From positions 17,921,290 through 17,985,289 of the forward strand of contig OX388316.1 of the NCBI GenBank assembly GCA_947579605.1: a stretch of 64,000 nt of DNA, written 5' to 3'. Source of the stretch: Athripsodes cinereus (taxonomy: Eukaryota > Arthropoda > Insecta > Trichoptera > Leptoceridae). The position numbers and the translations under genes were made by a program. Position 1 is the first letter of the stretch. Each line of letters starts with the position of its first letter. The notes beneath the pieces are model-generated. The model saw only the letters and a program-made list of their open reading frames with translations, searched no databases and was not told the origin of the DNA. This document shows positions 1-12,332 of this stretch, piece by piece.

Positions 1-719
1 TTCGGATGTTTTAATAACGATGGCAGTTATTTTGTTTTTATTTTGAACTATTTAATTGTGTTTATTTGAACTATTTTGAACTAACTATTTGAATTTTTTG
101 GAGGAACACAATCATTTCGTTTAAACGTAGTCATTCGTTTATTTAGAGGTAGCTGGTAGGTACAAGTTTTCTAATGACATTTATATTATAATCAAAGAAT
201 TATTTTGAATATAATATTTGTTTGATTTTAAACTGGTGATATATTATTTCGGAATGATTTTTTTTTTATTTAATTATTTATTCATCTTGCACATCATGCA
301 TAAAATACAATTTTTATGCGTATTTTATGTATTTTATTCTTTGCATTGGTAGGCAAATGTTTCCATTTGATAAGATAATAATAATATTCAAATTCTTTAA
401 TTTTTTTTTTTTTTTTTTATTTTTTTTTTTTTTATTTTTTTTTTTTTTACAATTTGATCGTTATTAAATAACATTTTTTAATAACTGTTATTTACAAATA
501 CCGATAACTGGTTGAACGTTATTTTGAAATAACAGTTATTCCCACCTCTAGTTTTGAGGTTTTGACGTTTGTGTTTGTGTCAGGGTAACAAAAAGTATTT
601 CTTCGATGTTTTGTGGTCAACAATTCTCAGATAAATTGTGATAAACACTTATATAAAACAGAGAATGAGCGTTTATTTCTACAATTAATAATAAGTTATT
701 TTTATGTAATAAACAAATA
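1..719. other. Upstream of LSM1: AT-rich, no gene seen
   Basis: No coding potential was seen. There is a long T-rich tract at about 400-446. Similar pieces around 17-45 and 510-540 carry the word CAGTTATT and may be ends of an old repeat. The LSM1 promoter and 5' UTR must lie in the last few hundred bases, but no clear core element could be picked out. Confidence 0.5.
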
Positions 720-1870
720 ATGGCGAATCCCGCAAATCCATTAGCCGGCACAGCGCATCTTTTGGACGAACTTGATAGTAAATATCCAATGTTTTGTTTT
801 TATTTATAGAAATAATCATTTTAACTTTAGTTTAAATTGTAATTATACCGTATTGAATGATATTGAAATACGACAATCTATTAAAATGTCCTAACTCCTA
901 ATATAACCTCAAACCCACATATGCTTTGAATGAGTTATTTGTGATTTTTTCGTATTTTATGTAAAAGACATTAGCCGTCCATGTTTAAATAAATAAATAT
1001 TTTTTATGCAATTAAACGTAAGCATACCTTCCTTCCCTTGACCTAATTAATTTTAATTTAATTTCCTGGATCGGGAGTCTGCTGTGCTTAATTTTACAAG
1101 AGACTCATGTCCATTGACATTATTTTTGGATCTCTGGGTATTCCAAGTGAAATATTTTTCTTTACATATTTCACCTGCTTTTGCCAGTTTCTTCTGATTG
1201 TAATTTTACAAAAATAGTTGAATTGTAAATGTTTTGATTTTAATTAGTAATTTTATGAATTGTTTTGTAGAGAAACTGATGGTTTTGTTAAGAGATGGCA
1301 GAACACTGATAGGCTACCTTCGAAGTGTTGATCAGTTCGCCAATTTAGTTCTACACAAAAGCATTGAGAGGATTCATGTTGGAAAAGAGTATGGAGATAT
1401 TCCTAGAGGAATTTTTATCATTCGAGGAGAAAATGTTGTACTTTTAGGTGAAATTGTAAGTTAATATTCTCAGTTCATAGAAATGTTATTACTGATCTTG
1501 ACTAATATGTTAAAAGCATACAAACACACAGCCAATAAAGAGATACTAGTGCATGAAATTTTAATATCTTTTAGCCAGGTAAATTGTATTGCTCTGTGAA
1601 ACTCATTTTTCTGTCATACATTAATCACATATTTTCTGTTAAATATTTTGACACGTAATACACTGCAAAAACATTGTAGTAAAAATTTGCTTTCAGGACA
1701 AAGAAAAAGAAGAAAACTTACCCCTAACGGAAGTATCAGTTGATGAAATTTTAGACGCACAAAGAAAAGAGCAAGATGGTAGAGTCGATCAACAGAAACT
1801 TTTATCCAAGGCTCTCAAAGAACGAGGACTGAATATTCTCGCTGAATTAGGCCATGATGATCTGTTTTAG
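720..1870 (+). CDS. LSM1: LSM1, U6 snRNA-associated Sm-like protein (3 exons, 138 aa)
   Basis: Exons 720-777, 1271-1455 and 1697-1870 (TAG stop) join in frame through GT...AG introns to give 138 aa. The Sm fold is clear. Sm1 is the stretch [19 protein letters not shown] followed by DQFANLVL. Sm2 is [16 protein letters not shown]. The spacing [14 protein letters not shown] between them and the Lys/Glu-rich C-terminal helix are typical of LSm1 rather than other LSm proteins. LSm1 is the defining subunit of the cytoplasmic LSm1-7 ring, which binds the 3' end of deadenylated mRNAs with Pat1 and stimulates decapping in P-bodies. The start is the first ATG of exon 1 and gives [19 protein letters not shown], a normal LSm1 N-terminus. 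The length is close to the usual 130-140 aa. What is seen is the frame and motifs; the function is known from the family. No oddities. Confidence 0.95.
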
Positions 1871-1980
1871 GTTTTATAATTGAACATTCTACAGTTGTCA
1901 TCTCATTCAAGTTAAACCATGATCCATAAAATTCTTTAATGTAGAATTTCTGATTTATGTACAATTTTTATTTCCGAGGA

Positions 1981-1986
1981 AATAAA
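1981..1986 (+). terminator. Candidate polyadenylation signal of LSM1
   Basis: An AATAAA hexamer lies about 110 bases after the LSM1 stop codon. It is the nearest canonical signal on that strand. Confidence 0.5.
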
Positions 1987-2576
1987 TTGAACAATTTTAT
2001 TTTTGTTACAAATTCTAAGTGCAACATTTCACCTAATAATTCAGTGATAAGCAGATTTTCAATTATTTTGCTTAAATAGCATTTTTTTTTATTTTTCTGT
2101 CTACTTGTTTTTTGAATATTTTAGTTGATTACAACCCCTTTAGATGTAAATAAGTTAGTTTCAAGGTTTTGCCATGTGTATTTTGAAATAAGAAATTGTG
2201 AATTTAAGTTTTAGATTTGGTGAATAACTGCCATTATTTCTACTACATTACCCTGATAAATAAATGTATATATAATCATATTACTCAACAGACATCTCAA
2301 GTATACATACAACCAACAAATTATACAAACTCTTAGTAGGAAACAGGAAAAGTGTTCCGATACTTATGAATCTGCATAAGCTGGTTTAAGTACACTTTAC
2401 CCATGGTGCGTTGACTGATCCCACCATTTCTGTTTCAAACCATTATTTTCACAGTAAAAATATGTTAGATATATTTAACCTTTCATACTTGAAACATTTC
2501 TGATTGTTTTGTTTCTCAGTGAACCCATTGGTTACATTCCTGGTATATTCACTGTAATTTTGTATGGACATAGGTA

Positions 2577-2725
2577 CAGTGGCGGATTCAGAAAAAACTC
2601 AAGGGGAGGTGCAAAAATTATACACACAAGACAATGTCATTTTTTTTAAACTGATTATGTTTGACATTGTCAATAGGACCCGCAAAGGGGGAGGGGGGGG
2701 CGCCCCCCATCTGTATCCGCCACTG
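2577..2725. mobile_element. MITE with CAGTGGCGGAT terminal inverted repeats
   Basis: This 149-bp element begins CAGTGGCGGATTCAGA and ends TCTGTATCCGCCACTG, so the ends are inverted copies of each other with a one-base difference. The interior has no coding potential and holds a G-run at about 2688-2700. Many insect hAT-like non-autonomous elements begin with a similar CAGTGGCGGA end, but I could not define a clean target-site duplication, so the superfamily is a guess. Confidence 0.65.
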
Positions 2726-2999
2726 CATATGTATTCTCGTTACTTTAATTTTTTTAATATTCAACATGTGTAAGATTGTACTAAATATTTATTGAGATGT
2801 TCATGGTATTGTGTAATAATGTATCTAATTATTCTGTAAGTAAAGTCCACTGAAAATAAAGTAAATTATGATTTTTTTCACTTCCTCTGTGTTTTTATGA
2901 TTTCTAATAGCTTTCTATACAAACATTTATGTGAATAGATCTAAAGAAAAGGTGAATGACGGGGATTTTGGTAAAGAAATACAAACATTATTTATTTTA

Positions 3000-3290
3000 T
3001 TGTGGCATCTAATCAGTGGATAGGACGTGTAAGTAATATTCTGCTACATGCCTGCGAGTTACCAGGTCCTGGGTTCGATTTCTGGTCAGGGTAAAGTTAA
3101 CAATTACCTTCTTCAAACTGTCTTCGGTCTTATATTTATGTGTTTATTGCATTTTTTATATAGTTGCATCATTACCCATATATATATATACAGCATCATA
3201 CAAACAAAGTATCTTAGTTTGGGACTGGCTAGATCTGGTATGAATCGTCCTTATGCATGTTATGTTATTTAAGTGGGATGGCCAGTGGAT
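3000..3290 (+). repeat. Possible tRNA-derived SINE fragment
   Basis: Around 3070 the sequence GGGTTCGATTTC resembles an RNA polymerase III B box in a tRNA-like context (tRNA T-arm). It is followed by AT-rich sequence. A plausible A box upstream is weak. The open frame across it is repeat sequence, not a gene. Confidence 0.35.
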
Positions 3291-4200
3291 TATCTGCATA
3301 AAATATATAAAATGTAAAATAAGAACATATTTTCTTTCATCCCTCTTCTCAAAATCACAGGGTGGGGAAAAGCCTCGGACAAAAACTCTTCAAGAATGTG
3401 AATTAAAATACAATTACAGAAATTAAAGTTGTTTATTAGTTAACTACATATATTATATACAGAAACAAATTAATTAACAAGTAAAATAGGTATAAGAAAA
3501 TACTTCAGGATATAATACAAGAATAAAATTTTACAATACATTATTTTATAATAGTACCAGAGAAACAGTCATAGTCAGGAGAGTAAATACATAATTAGAA
3601 AAATGTTGATTGTAACATATTCCATTCGAGGAGACATCATTTACTTATCAGATATGGATAAAAACATTTGTATGCTCGAATTATCTCACACATAATGAGT
3701 TGAAAAGTTTATTATTTTAAAGAAAACAATCTTTGTGATTTTGTTAAAAAAAATACTGGTTAAAAGGCGTAATTTTTTTTATTTTTGAATTCCACCCAAT
3801 ACATGAGAGATTTAGCGTAAAATTATAATTACCCAATAGTTTCATCACCCATTATTTTAAGTGTTTAAATTCACACTGATATTTTCAATAATGTGCACAC
3901 ACACACAGCCATTATGTATTTGATTTTATCAGTAATACTCGTGAATATTTACATTCACAAATAGCCGTAACTGAGCAAAATCTGACAAGATCATTCCTTT
4001 CATATTCCATGATTAAAATAGTAATATTCAAGATTAATTAGCATCTATGAAAGACCATAATTAACGCTATATCAAAATTAATTAATAAAATCAAAACAAT
4101 GTGCGTGTTTAAACTATTTTTGAACTTGCGAGTGTTAAAAACAAAATTAAAATCTGGTTGTGCCGCAAAATATTTTCAAACAATTTGTGTGATGTAGAAA

Positions 4201-4400
4201 ATAGGTCACCCACTCTTTTTTATAAGTTTTTGAGTGAGCTGTAAAAGGCGGGTGTTTGTAAAATCTCATGTACAAGACAATAAACATTTACGATTTAGTG
4301 AAGAGGCATGCCACCCATCCTGAATGTATATTTTTTATTAGCACGGAGAAGACAATCTGCTAACAGTTGGTCCACTGGCCCACATGCTGTGATTGTATAG
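4201..4400 (+). repeat. SINE-like family A, diverged copy
   Basis: This matches in order the landmarks of the repeat best seen at 28355-28596. They are a CACCCACTCTT block, TGTAAAAGG, GCCACCCATCCTGAATGT, a GCACGGAGA block and a terminal TGATTGTATAG. It lies just beyond the 3' end of the minus-strand RhoGAP gene and is probably an old insertion. Confidence 0.6.
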
Positions 4401-4486
4401 AAAAAATAGTATGTAGTAGAATTTTTATTTTGAGCAACACACTTATATTTTTTGTATCCATGAAAATTCAAATCAGAATTTCATTA

Positions 4487-4492
4487 TTTATT
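4487..4492 (-). terminator. Candidate polyadenylation signal of the RhoGAP gene
   Basis: TTTATT on the plus strand (AATAAA on the minus strand) lies about 170 bases beyond the stop codon at 4661. A second one is at 4424-4429. Which one is used cannot be told from sequence. Confidence 0.35.
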
Positions 4493-4660
4493 TAAGATCT
4501 ATTTAAACAATGCAATACAAAATAATTATGTATGAATACAAACTGGTGAGAAAACAGGTACTAAATCTTTGTATCCTGAATACTTTTTTCTACAAATTAT
4601 CAATAAAATATACAAGAAAAAATAATACGTATTTTTATATTCAAATTTTCAATACTGATG

Positions 4661-7600
4661 TTATAAATTTGTTTCCCACAATGGGCCATATCTATCATAG
4701 TCCCAATACTCACTATCATTTGGGAGAATCGTTATTGGATTGACTATCAATTTCTTATCAACACTTGGTTCCTCATCACTTTGGTTTTTGGACACATTAA
4801 CCTTCTTTACTTCAGTCACTTCTTGTTCTGTTCCACTACCCAAATTTTGAGCTGGCCGCTTTATGCCTGGGCTAACATTTTCTTTGTTCAAGGGATCTTT
4901 ATCACAGTTAGATATACTATCGTTCCGGTGCAGTTTTCTATATTTATTTGCTGTAGATTCATTGTTAGTGGATTCTGGTAAAGACGAGTGTTTAGTTATA
5001 ATACTGTTACTTGTAATACTGGTCTGTTTAAGTAAAGGTACAGTGTCTGAATTGTCAAAATCAGAGTTAATTGTGAGATCTGCCGGTACATTCCCATTCA
5101 TACAATATAGCAGAGATTCTGTCATTTTACCTTCAGAGAAATTGTCAATTTTACTGTCATAATAATCCTCGGGGCCACTGGCAAAAGATAAATCAACTGG
5201 GGAACCAGTCAGCACAGACCTATTCAACAAATATTCACGGAAAGGACCTGTCAGGGATATATTCTTATCGACAGTTTTCCCTTTAGGACTAGAATCTGAA
5301 TCACTTTCGCTGCATTCTTTATCATCTAGCAGGGTAGTTTTGGTATGGTCCGTGTGATATGTTTTGGTCCCAGGAATTTTCTTTTCGAGCAACCTTTGAT
5401 ATTTCCTCTCCTGCATACTTCTAAGACGCCTCTCAGAAATAACAGATTCTGAAATACAAGGGAAGTGTTCACCAGAGCTGAGGGATTTTTCTTTGGAAGA
5501 GACATCTTTTTCATCAATATGCTTGAACTTAATGTAACTAGAAGACGGACAGCTTTCGTCAGTAGAAACAAAGTCACTGTCGTTTTTCATAGAAGATGGT
5601 GTCGTGTCATAAACACTATCTGTGGTGCTCGAATCTGATGCTGTGTTGACAGAATGGTGAGAGGGACACGGTAACATTGTAATAGCAGTGGCGGGCTCAC
5701 AGTTGATAATCACTGGTTTACGTGATCGAGGGGTCATTATAGATTCCTGAAATTATTTCAAATTATCTGGTTTAATAGCGAACATTGACAAAGTGTAATC
5801 TAAGTGCACATATACATATATAAAAAAACACTATGCAGGATAAAAACTAAATTTTAAACCCTACGAATATCAAAAGTAAGCTTTTTATAAATCCATATTA
5901 CTTACTATACATACGTAATAAATTAATGGTATAAAATGTTTACTCTATATATAATTTACAATACACTGAAGACAAATAGTTTAAAAAACATATTAGCACT
6001 ACAAAAAAAAATACTGAGACTATTAGCTATGGATAGGTAATATCCTCAAATATTCTAGGTTGCGAAATAGCTTAAAAAGTTTGTGCAATATTTAAAATTG
6101 ATGCTATATTAAAATAATAATCAGCAATTCATAATAATAATACAGTGCACAATATAGTAAAATACAAACAATAATCAATTACTTACGTGTTGCAACAGTA
6201 AATAAAAATCAAAATTAAAACCTGATCAAAATAATAAACTTTATAAAGTGAGCATTACAATGTTAATAAATAGTACATAAACAAAAAGTGTTAATTTTTA
6301 TTGTTTACAAGCAAGCAAATTTAAAAACTATCATACACGCTCCAAATATAATAATATCAAACACACATGGTAGCAAAGCAACAATAAAAGCAATCATGCA
6401 AAAGTTAATCAAAACACTACAAGACACAATTCTACATGAAGAACATGATCCAACCTGCATGGCTTTGGGCATTTTCTGTGTGGATTTTGTTATCGGAGAC
6501 ATTGAACCTCTTCTCAAAATATGTGCTCCAGTAAACATGGGTGTAGAACAAGCATCATAGTTTCTTTCATTATTAAATAAAATGCTGGAAACTGCTGGAG
6601 TACTTGTCAAATAATGTGGTTTTATCGAACCCACTTTTGGAGTGCACAAGTCTACTTCATTTGGTGTCTGTTTGAGAGCTTCCTCATTTTGTGAAGGGCT
6701 CCCTTTCATAGAAAGGCTGCTATGGTTAGACATGTTACGTTTATGTCTCATGTATTTTAAAGAATCTTTTTTCACTAAGCGAGGGGTGTTTTCTGATCTA
6801 GGTGAGTGCACATCTTTAGGATGTGATGGTCTGGATTCAGTCTTGGAAATGTCCGCTTCAGAGAAGGAGTCTGTTGAACATTTCACGCAGGATTTGAATG
6901 TCAACGAATGCTCACTGGAATCTTTGATACTCTTATCGTCAATAGAATAATGTTTTACTTTTTTTAATCTTTGAATATCATGTTTCTTTGTGTCCTTTCT
7001 TGACATGATGTTAGATTGAAGAATTGTCTTTGACTTGAACAATTTTGAGCCTTTGCTTTTGGGAGTTACTTCATGATTGGATGGAAGGAAACTGAGGTTA
7101 GGTTCAGAAGTGTATTTAGGAGTTAATCTTTCTACTCTCTTTAACGGAGTGTTGCCTTCGTCACAGGAGAAACTCGCTTCATCTAAATCATCATCAGTTG
7201 TATTGGAGAAGACATCCAACTCTTCATCAGTCTCGTCTTTGGCAGTGTTCTTCTTCTTCACACTAAGTTCTCCTTTTGAGTCAGTTTCATCTGATTTCTT
7301 GAGAGTACTATCATGCTTAATGGACAAATTACTTAACATCAAAGGTTTAGGTTCATTTAAGCTCATGTCAGAAGAACTTTGCTTCAATTTAGATTGATTC
7401 TGTAATGTAAAACATATAAAGCATGCTCAAGCAAAATATTGTTAGACATAGAGTTGGACAATGAGCAAACAAATAAAACGTAATATAAAACATATCCATT
7501 AGTATGATTAGTTAAATAATTTTTAAAAAGTTAAAATAGGTACCATTGTTTTAATGTAAAGAAACCAGAAACATTTATTGATTTGATACTAAAGAATTGA

Positions 7601-10600
7601 AAGATGAATTTGGAAAAGAGTACCATATTCCTGATGATATGTTTTGATTGCATAACAAAAATGAAACGGCAGGCATCACAAATACAATATCATATACTTA
7701 TTCATTGGGCGAAACAGTTCATTCAAGACATGAAGCTTATATTAGCATGAAAAAAAGAGACAAAGTTTTACCTCAATCATAGGTTGATATCCAAATCTCT
7801 GATTGTTAAGATTGACTGGTTTCTTGCCTGCCTTACTCATCAATGTTCTGGCAAAAATATGTTTCTTCAAAGATTCTCCTAGGGACTTTTGTTTTTGCGC
7901 TCGTTGCAGTTGTAGTGGTGTCCCTGTTAAGGAAAAAATAATCAAAATGAAAACTGAACTGCAAACCTATCAAATCAAATACATAATGTTTTTTTCCAAT
8001 TCATTTTATCTCAACTTTGATAGTGTCTTTTATATTAAAGTAGGGATGCACAGACTTATAGGGAACAGGGGCCACTCGGAAAGATTATGAGCCAAGGACG
8101 GGCCGCTATAAGAAAATAAACACTAAAAGTTTTAATTTTTTAATTTGTACAAATGACAAATGCTCAAACATTGAAATCATTACAATGTAATGTTCGATGT
8201 TTTATTATTTAGCCTGATGTTTTACATAATCGTTATTTGTTAGCTATTCATGTAGAGTAACTGTGCAGCTAAAATAATGGCAACACATATTTTGCCATGT
8301 AAAAAATTTCTTATAAAGAAATCTTTGTATTTTTTTTTAACTTTAGTTTATAAAAGTCTATTCCACAGCTGCAAAATAATTTTAATGATAAAATAAAATT
8401 TCACCGTGTCCATTTTCTCTGTTAAACTGTTTGATCAGTCTTCTCTTGTTGTGTGACTCGGGTAAGGACTGTATATAAGCATATAATTGAGCAAGAGCTG
8501 CATCAGTAGCCGCCCCTCCATCCTTTACATCCACTCCACTCATCTGACGATCTACAAATGTAAACACAGTGCTGGCAGCTGTACGCTCCGATACACTCTC
8601 ATTTAAATCTTCACCCTGAAAAAATAATGTCATTTAATAAGTGTTCTCACGTCTTCCGATTGGAATTTGCGCAATGTTTGATTGGGATTACGTCGCAATT
8701 TTTATGATTAAACATCTTATGTTACTCTAAGAAACAGAGAGTAGTAACAAGGCTATGGTTTAAAAGGGACATCACTAATTTATCTTATGTTTTGCTTAAA
8801 CTAATATAGTAATTTAAATGGCAGTAAATTCTATTTGCTATAATTATTTTAAGAACTGTATTGAGATTAAAGATAAAGTGAAGTAACAGATTTTTATAGT
8901 TGAAGATAAACTTTATATTATTGGAAAATAAATCAACAAAATAAAAAAGATTAACCTAAAAAAATCAGAATAATGCGAAAAACTTAGAAATCATGTGACA
9001 TGAGTCAAACAAATGGAGGATCTTTTCAAATTATTTTGAAACCTTAAAGCACCCTATAAAACACAATCTGCATCAGCTTATCCGTGATCGCCGACACCCT
9101 GTATATTTATTGTACAGTGATAAAAAACACTACCCTTTACATAAATATGAAAATAAATTCAAATTCAAATTCAAATATTTTTATTAATCAAAAAAAAAAT
9201 ACATGCAATAAAACAAAACAATAACATAAGACAAAGTAATAAATTCAAGTACTCCCCAATTTGAGCATAGCTCGTGTTTTGGGGAAATATAAATATAACA
9301 GCCTCAAATTACAATAGAAACATATTTACAATAAAACAAGTAACAAACGTTTGGTGATAGCAGTCTCTGATGTTGTTTCTTGGCGAGGTAGGCTGCCACA
9401 TCTGTGGCCAACTGGGGCGGCGTTACAAATAGTGAGGAGGCCTTCTCTATCATGAAAACAAGCACAGGAGCTAGAGTCTGCGAGTCAGAGTGAAGTGCTT
9501 CTAGTGATAACTGAAAAATAATACAACTTGATTTATGTCACATTATTTATTCAAAACTGATGTTCAAACCTGAGATCTATCAGTAAAAATTCTGAGATTT
9601 TACCACTCAGATTAATGACTATCTCTTATTAGAATAATTGAAAATCTTTCGTAAGATTTAAGTCAACATCTAGAAAGATTTTCCCATTTGTATAAAGTTT
9701 ATATTTCTATCAAGCATTGGTTTCCTACTGAAGGCAGTTAGCACAATCTGTTGTTCGAGCAGATGAGGTGTCTGTTGAGTATTCCAGTAAATTGCGAAAA
9801 CTACATTTACATTTCCAGTTTAATTAGTGTTCTACATGTGTAAAATAACAGTGATAAAATATTTTGAACCAAGTTGGAATCTATTCTACTTTTTCTAACT
9901 GTGCAATAGTACTAACTACTTACTTTTCTCGGACACAACAAATGCGGAGTGAACATGGTAGCCAGAGCACTGGGAGACATTCTATTGGAAGACTCGTACG
10001 AGGCTGTTTTGTTTAGCAACAACAAAAGCCTTTTAACTAGTTGTCTAACAGCTGCTGGTAGCAAAAGTAGTAATAGTCTGATGGCATCTATCAACTTGGC
10101 TTCACTACTCGCCAAAGGTCGACTCTCAGAAAAGCAGGTTGCTAGAAAATGCAGACAAAATATGTTATAGTTAAAAACAAAATGAGATTGTAAAAAGATA
10201 AATTCAAAATATTTACACTTTTAAATCAAGAATCACATATAAAACATTTTTAAGTCCAGTTTTTGTTTAATAATTTTTTTGTATTAATAATTCTGGGTCT
10301 GAAATAAACACAAATACAGCCCAAACACCCTTGCAATAAAAAGAATATACTCATTATACAAAAGTAGAGTAACAGGATTCTAGTCCGGGATCTCTCTCGC
10401 TGAAAGTCCAAGTAAGCAACCAATTCTTTTGAAATAAAAGTTTGAAAAATTATTTTATACATAACTAGCATTAAGTTCCATTAAAAAGTAAAAATCATTT
10501 TGCTTTTAAAAAACAGAAACATTCTCAATCCAATTTCTTTATATGCCTTGAATTTAGAGAACCAACTTGCTAAATGACAATAGGCCTGATGGTGTTGATT

Positions 10601-12332
10601 GAGCAGTAAAGCTTCTGGTGTATCAGCCAGCATCCCTTTGAGAACAGAAGCCATGTCATGGACACTGTAACATGTGGAAGCCTCAGTATCCAGAATGCCA
10701 CCCGTTGTAAGGAGCTGGCGTAGTTGTTGCTGTCTACTTAATGAACCAGTACGACGAAATATTCCTTCTTGTGTAAGACCTGTTGAAAAAAAGAGTATAA
10801 AGATTAAATAAAAAACTCTTTAATAATATTTAATCAATATTTTTAGTTACAATTTGTTTCAAATTTTAATTATATGAGCATCATCTTTTGATTCATTAAT
10901 TTTTTTTACAATAGTTTATGACTTATTTGCTATTTCTATCTTATGTGTCACTTTTGCTATAGTTCTAAATATCCTTTACATAATATTACAGTGAAAGAAA
11001 TTTAAAGGAGTACACCCTAGTTTCAAATAGATTCCAAAGCACTTATTCAACTGATCAAATACAATTCTGATTTGTGTCAGAGCCACAGTAAAAAGAAATT
11101 GTGATTAAGAAACTAATGCAGCAATCTCTTTTTTCCTGATAATACAATCAATAAATAATTCATTTTTATTCAAGTTAATGCAAAAATATATTTTGGAAAA
11201 TTTGGATTGACACACTAAGTACTTATCAAATAAATATCTTAAAAATAATGTAATACAACTTGATCCCTAATACCAGCATCTGGCTGTCTGGGGTTATTAT
11301 AAATAACATACAAGTATTTCATATCATTTAGTGCTATTATTATTGTTAAATATTTTTGTATGCGTCTATATTTTATTGAATAAACTTATATCACACTTAA
11401 TAGATGTAAGAAATTTTTCATAAATATAAAATTGGTGGGTATTGAACAGAAAAAAAACTTTCCATATCTATAATTCTGCTAGCTTTATTGATTATTTATT
11501 TTTTTCAATGGACACACCAGCTGTACATTATAATTAACAGTACTAAATAGACACCTTAATGTCTTTATTTTATAATAAAATGAAGCTCTTACTAGACTCC
11601 AGTGTTAATATGTCTATAAGCTGATAAATCTGTTTGATGTTCTCATCTGTCAGTGGAACAGAGACTTGAACCTTGGGGGGTCCAGCTGCGCTTTTGGAAG
11701 TGGTCTCACTGGCATTACTGCTGCTCGTCTTGAACTTTTTAGAAAAGCCCCATTTGAATGATTTGGGCTTGTCGTTAGGACTATCATTTCTGAAAAAAAA
11801 AATTGTTATAAAATTTGTTCATATTCTTGGTATACTTAGTTATGGGGTAATTGAATTAAAAAACTTGAGATTTTGTTCCCAGGTACACGTAGAATTTAAT
11901 GAGAAATATTGCACAAATTGTTTTATATCTCACAAAAATATAAAGTCGATCTAGACTGCAATTTTGAATTTTAAGATGAACTCTAATTTCATTGTACTGC
12001 CTGATAAGTTTTGGGTAAACATATCAGTGGACTTTTCACAACATGGAATATCAATATCTAAAGTGGGTATAGTTGAAACTTTCCTGCTGAATTTCCTAAT
12101 ATTGGGAAGGGAAACCATTTAGAATTTAAATCCTACTAAGCAACTATGCCACAAGTAAATAATTTACAATGGCATGTCTTCCAAGTCATTAGTGGTGTTG
12201 AAATAACATAGTAAACTAGGGCACTTACTCATCTGTGTTCAGATCAATTAGGAATGATAGGTGCATTCTAACTAATATTAAGAATTGTTCAGGGTTTTCC
12301 TCCCTGAGACGTTCTGCAATATCTTCATCCAT
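4661..12332 (-). CDS. ARHGAP19: ARHGAP19-like Rho GTPase-activating protein (9 exons, about 1,095 aa)
   Basis: Exons in transcript order: 12332-12229, 11789-11593, 10779-10567, 10141-9924, 9510-9349, 8615-8405, 7923-7772, 7399-6455, 5746-4661. All phases agree and the total is 3,288 nt including the stop. The RhoGAP domain spans about residues 85-300. It has the approach LTDENIKQIYQLIDIL, the arginine-finger loop EGIFRRTG (Arg about 109), and the helix SPSALATMFTPHLLCPRK. After it comes LYAYIQSLPESHNKRRLIKQFN and then GTPLQLQRAQKQKSL, both features of ARHGAP19 (fly RhoGAP54D). Human ARHGAP19 inactivates RhoA in mitosis and is about 494 aa. The extra length here lies in exons 8-9, a Ser/Lys/Asp-rich tail of about 675 aa with no recognisable domain. 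The donor of exon 3 (A|GTTGGT) is weak and was chosen because it keeps frame and family alignment. The start is the first ATG of exon 1 (MDEDIAERLREENPEQF). Confidence 0.92.
9145..9345 (-). repeat. Possible retroposon tail in a RhoGAP intron
   Basis: On the minus strand this reads as an AT-rich tail with three TTGAAT-like units. Such tails end lepidopteran retroposons. It lies just downstream of exon 5 and has no coding potential. The assignment rests on composition only. Confidence 0.25.
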
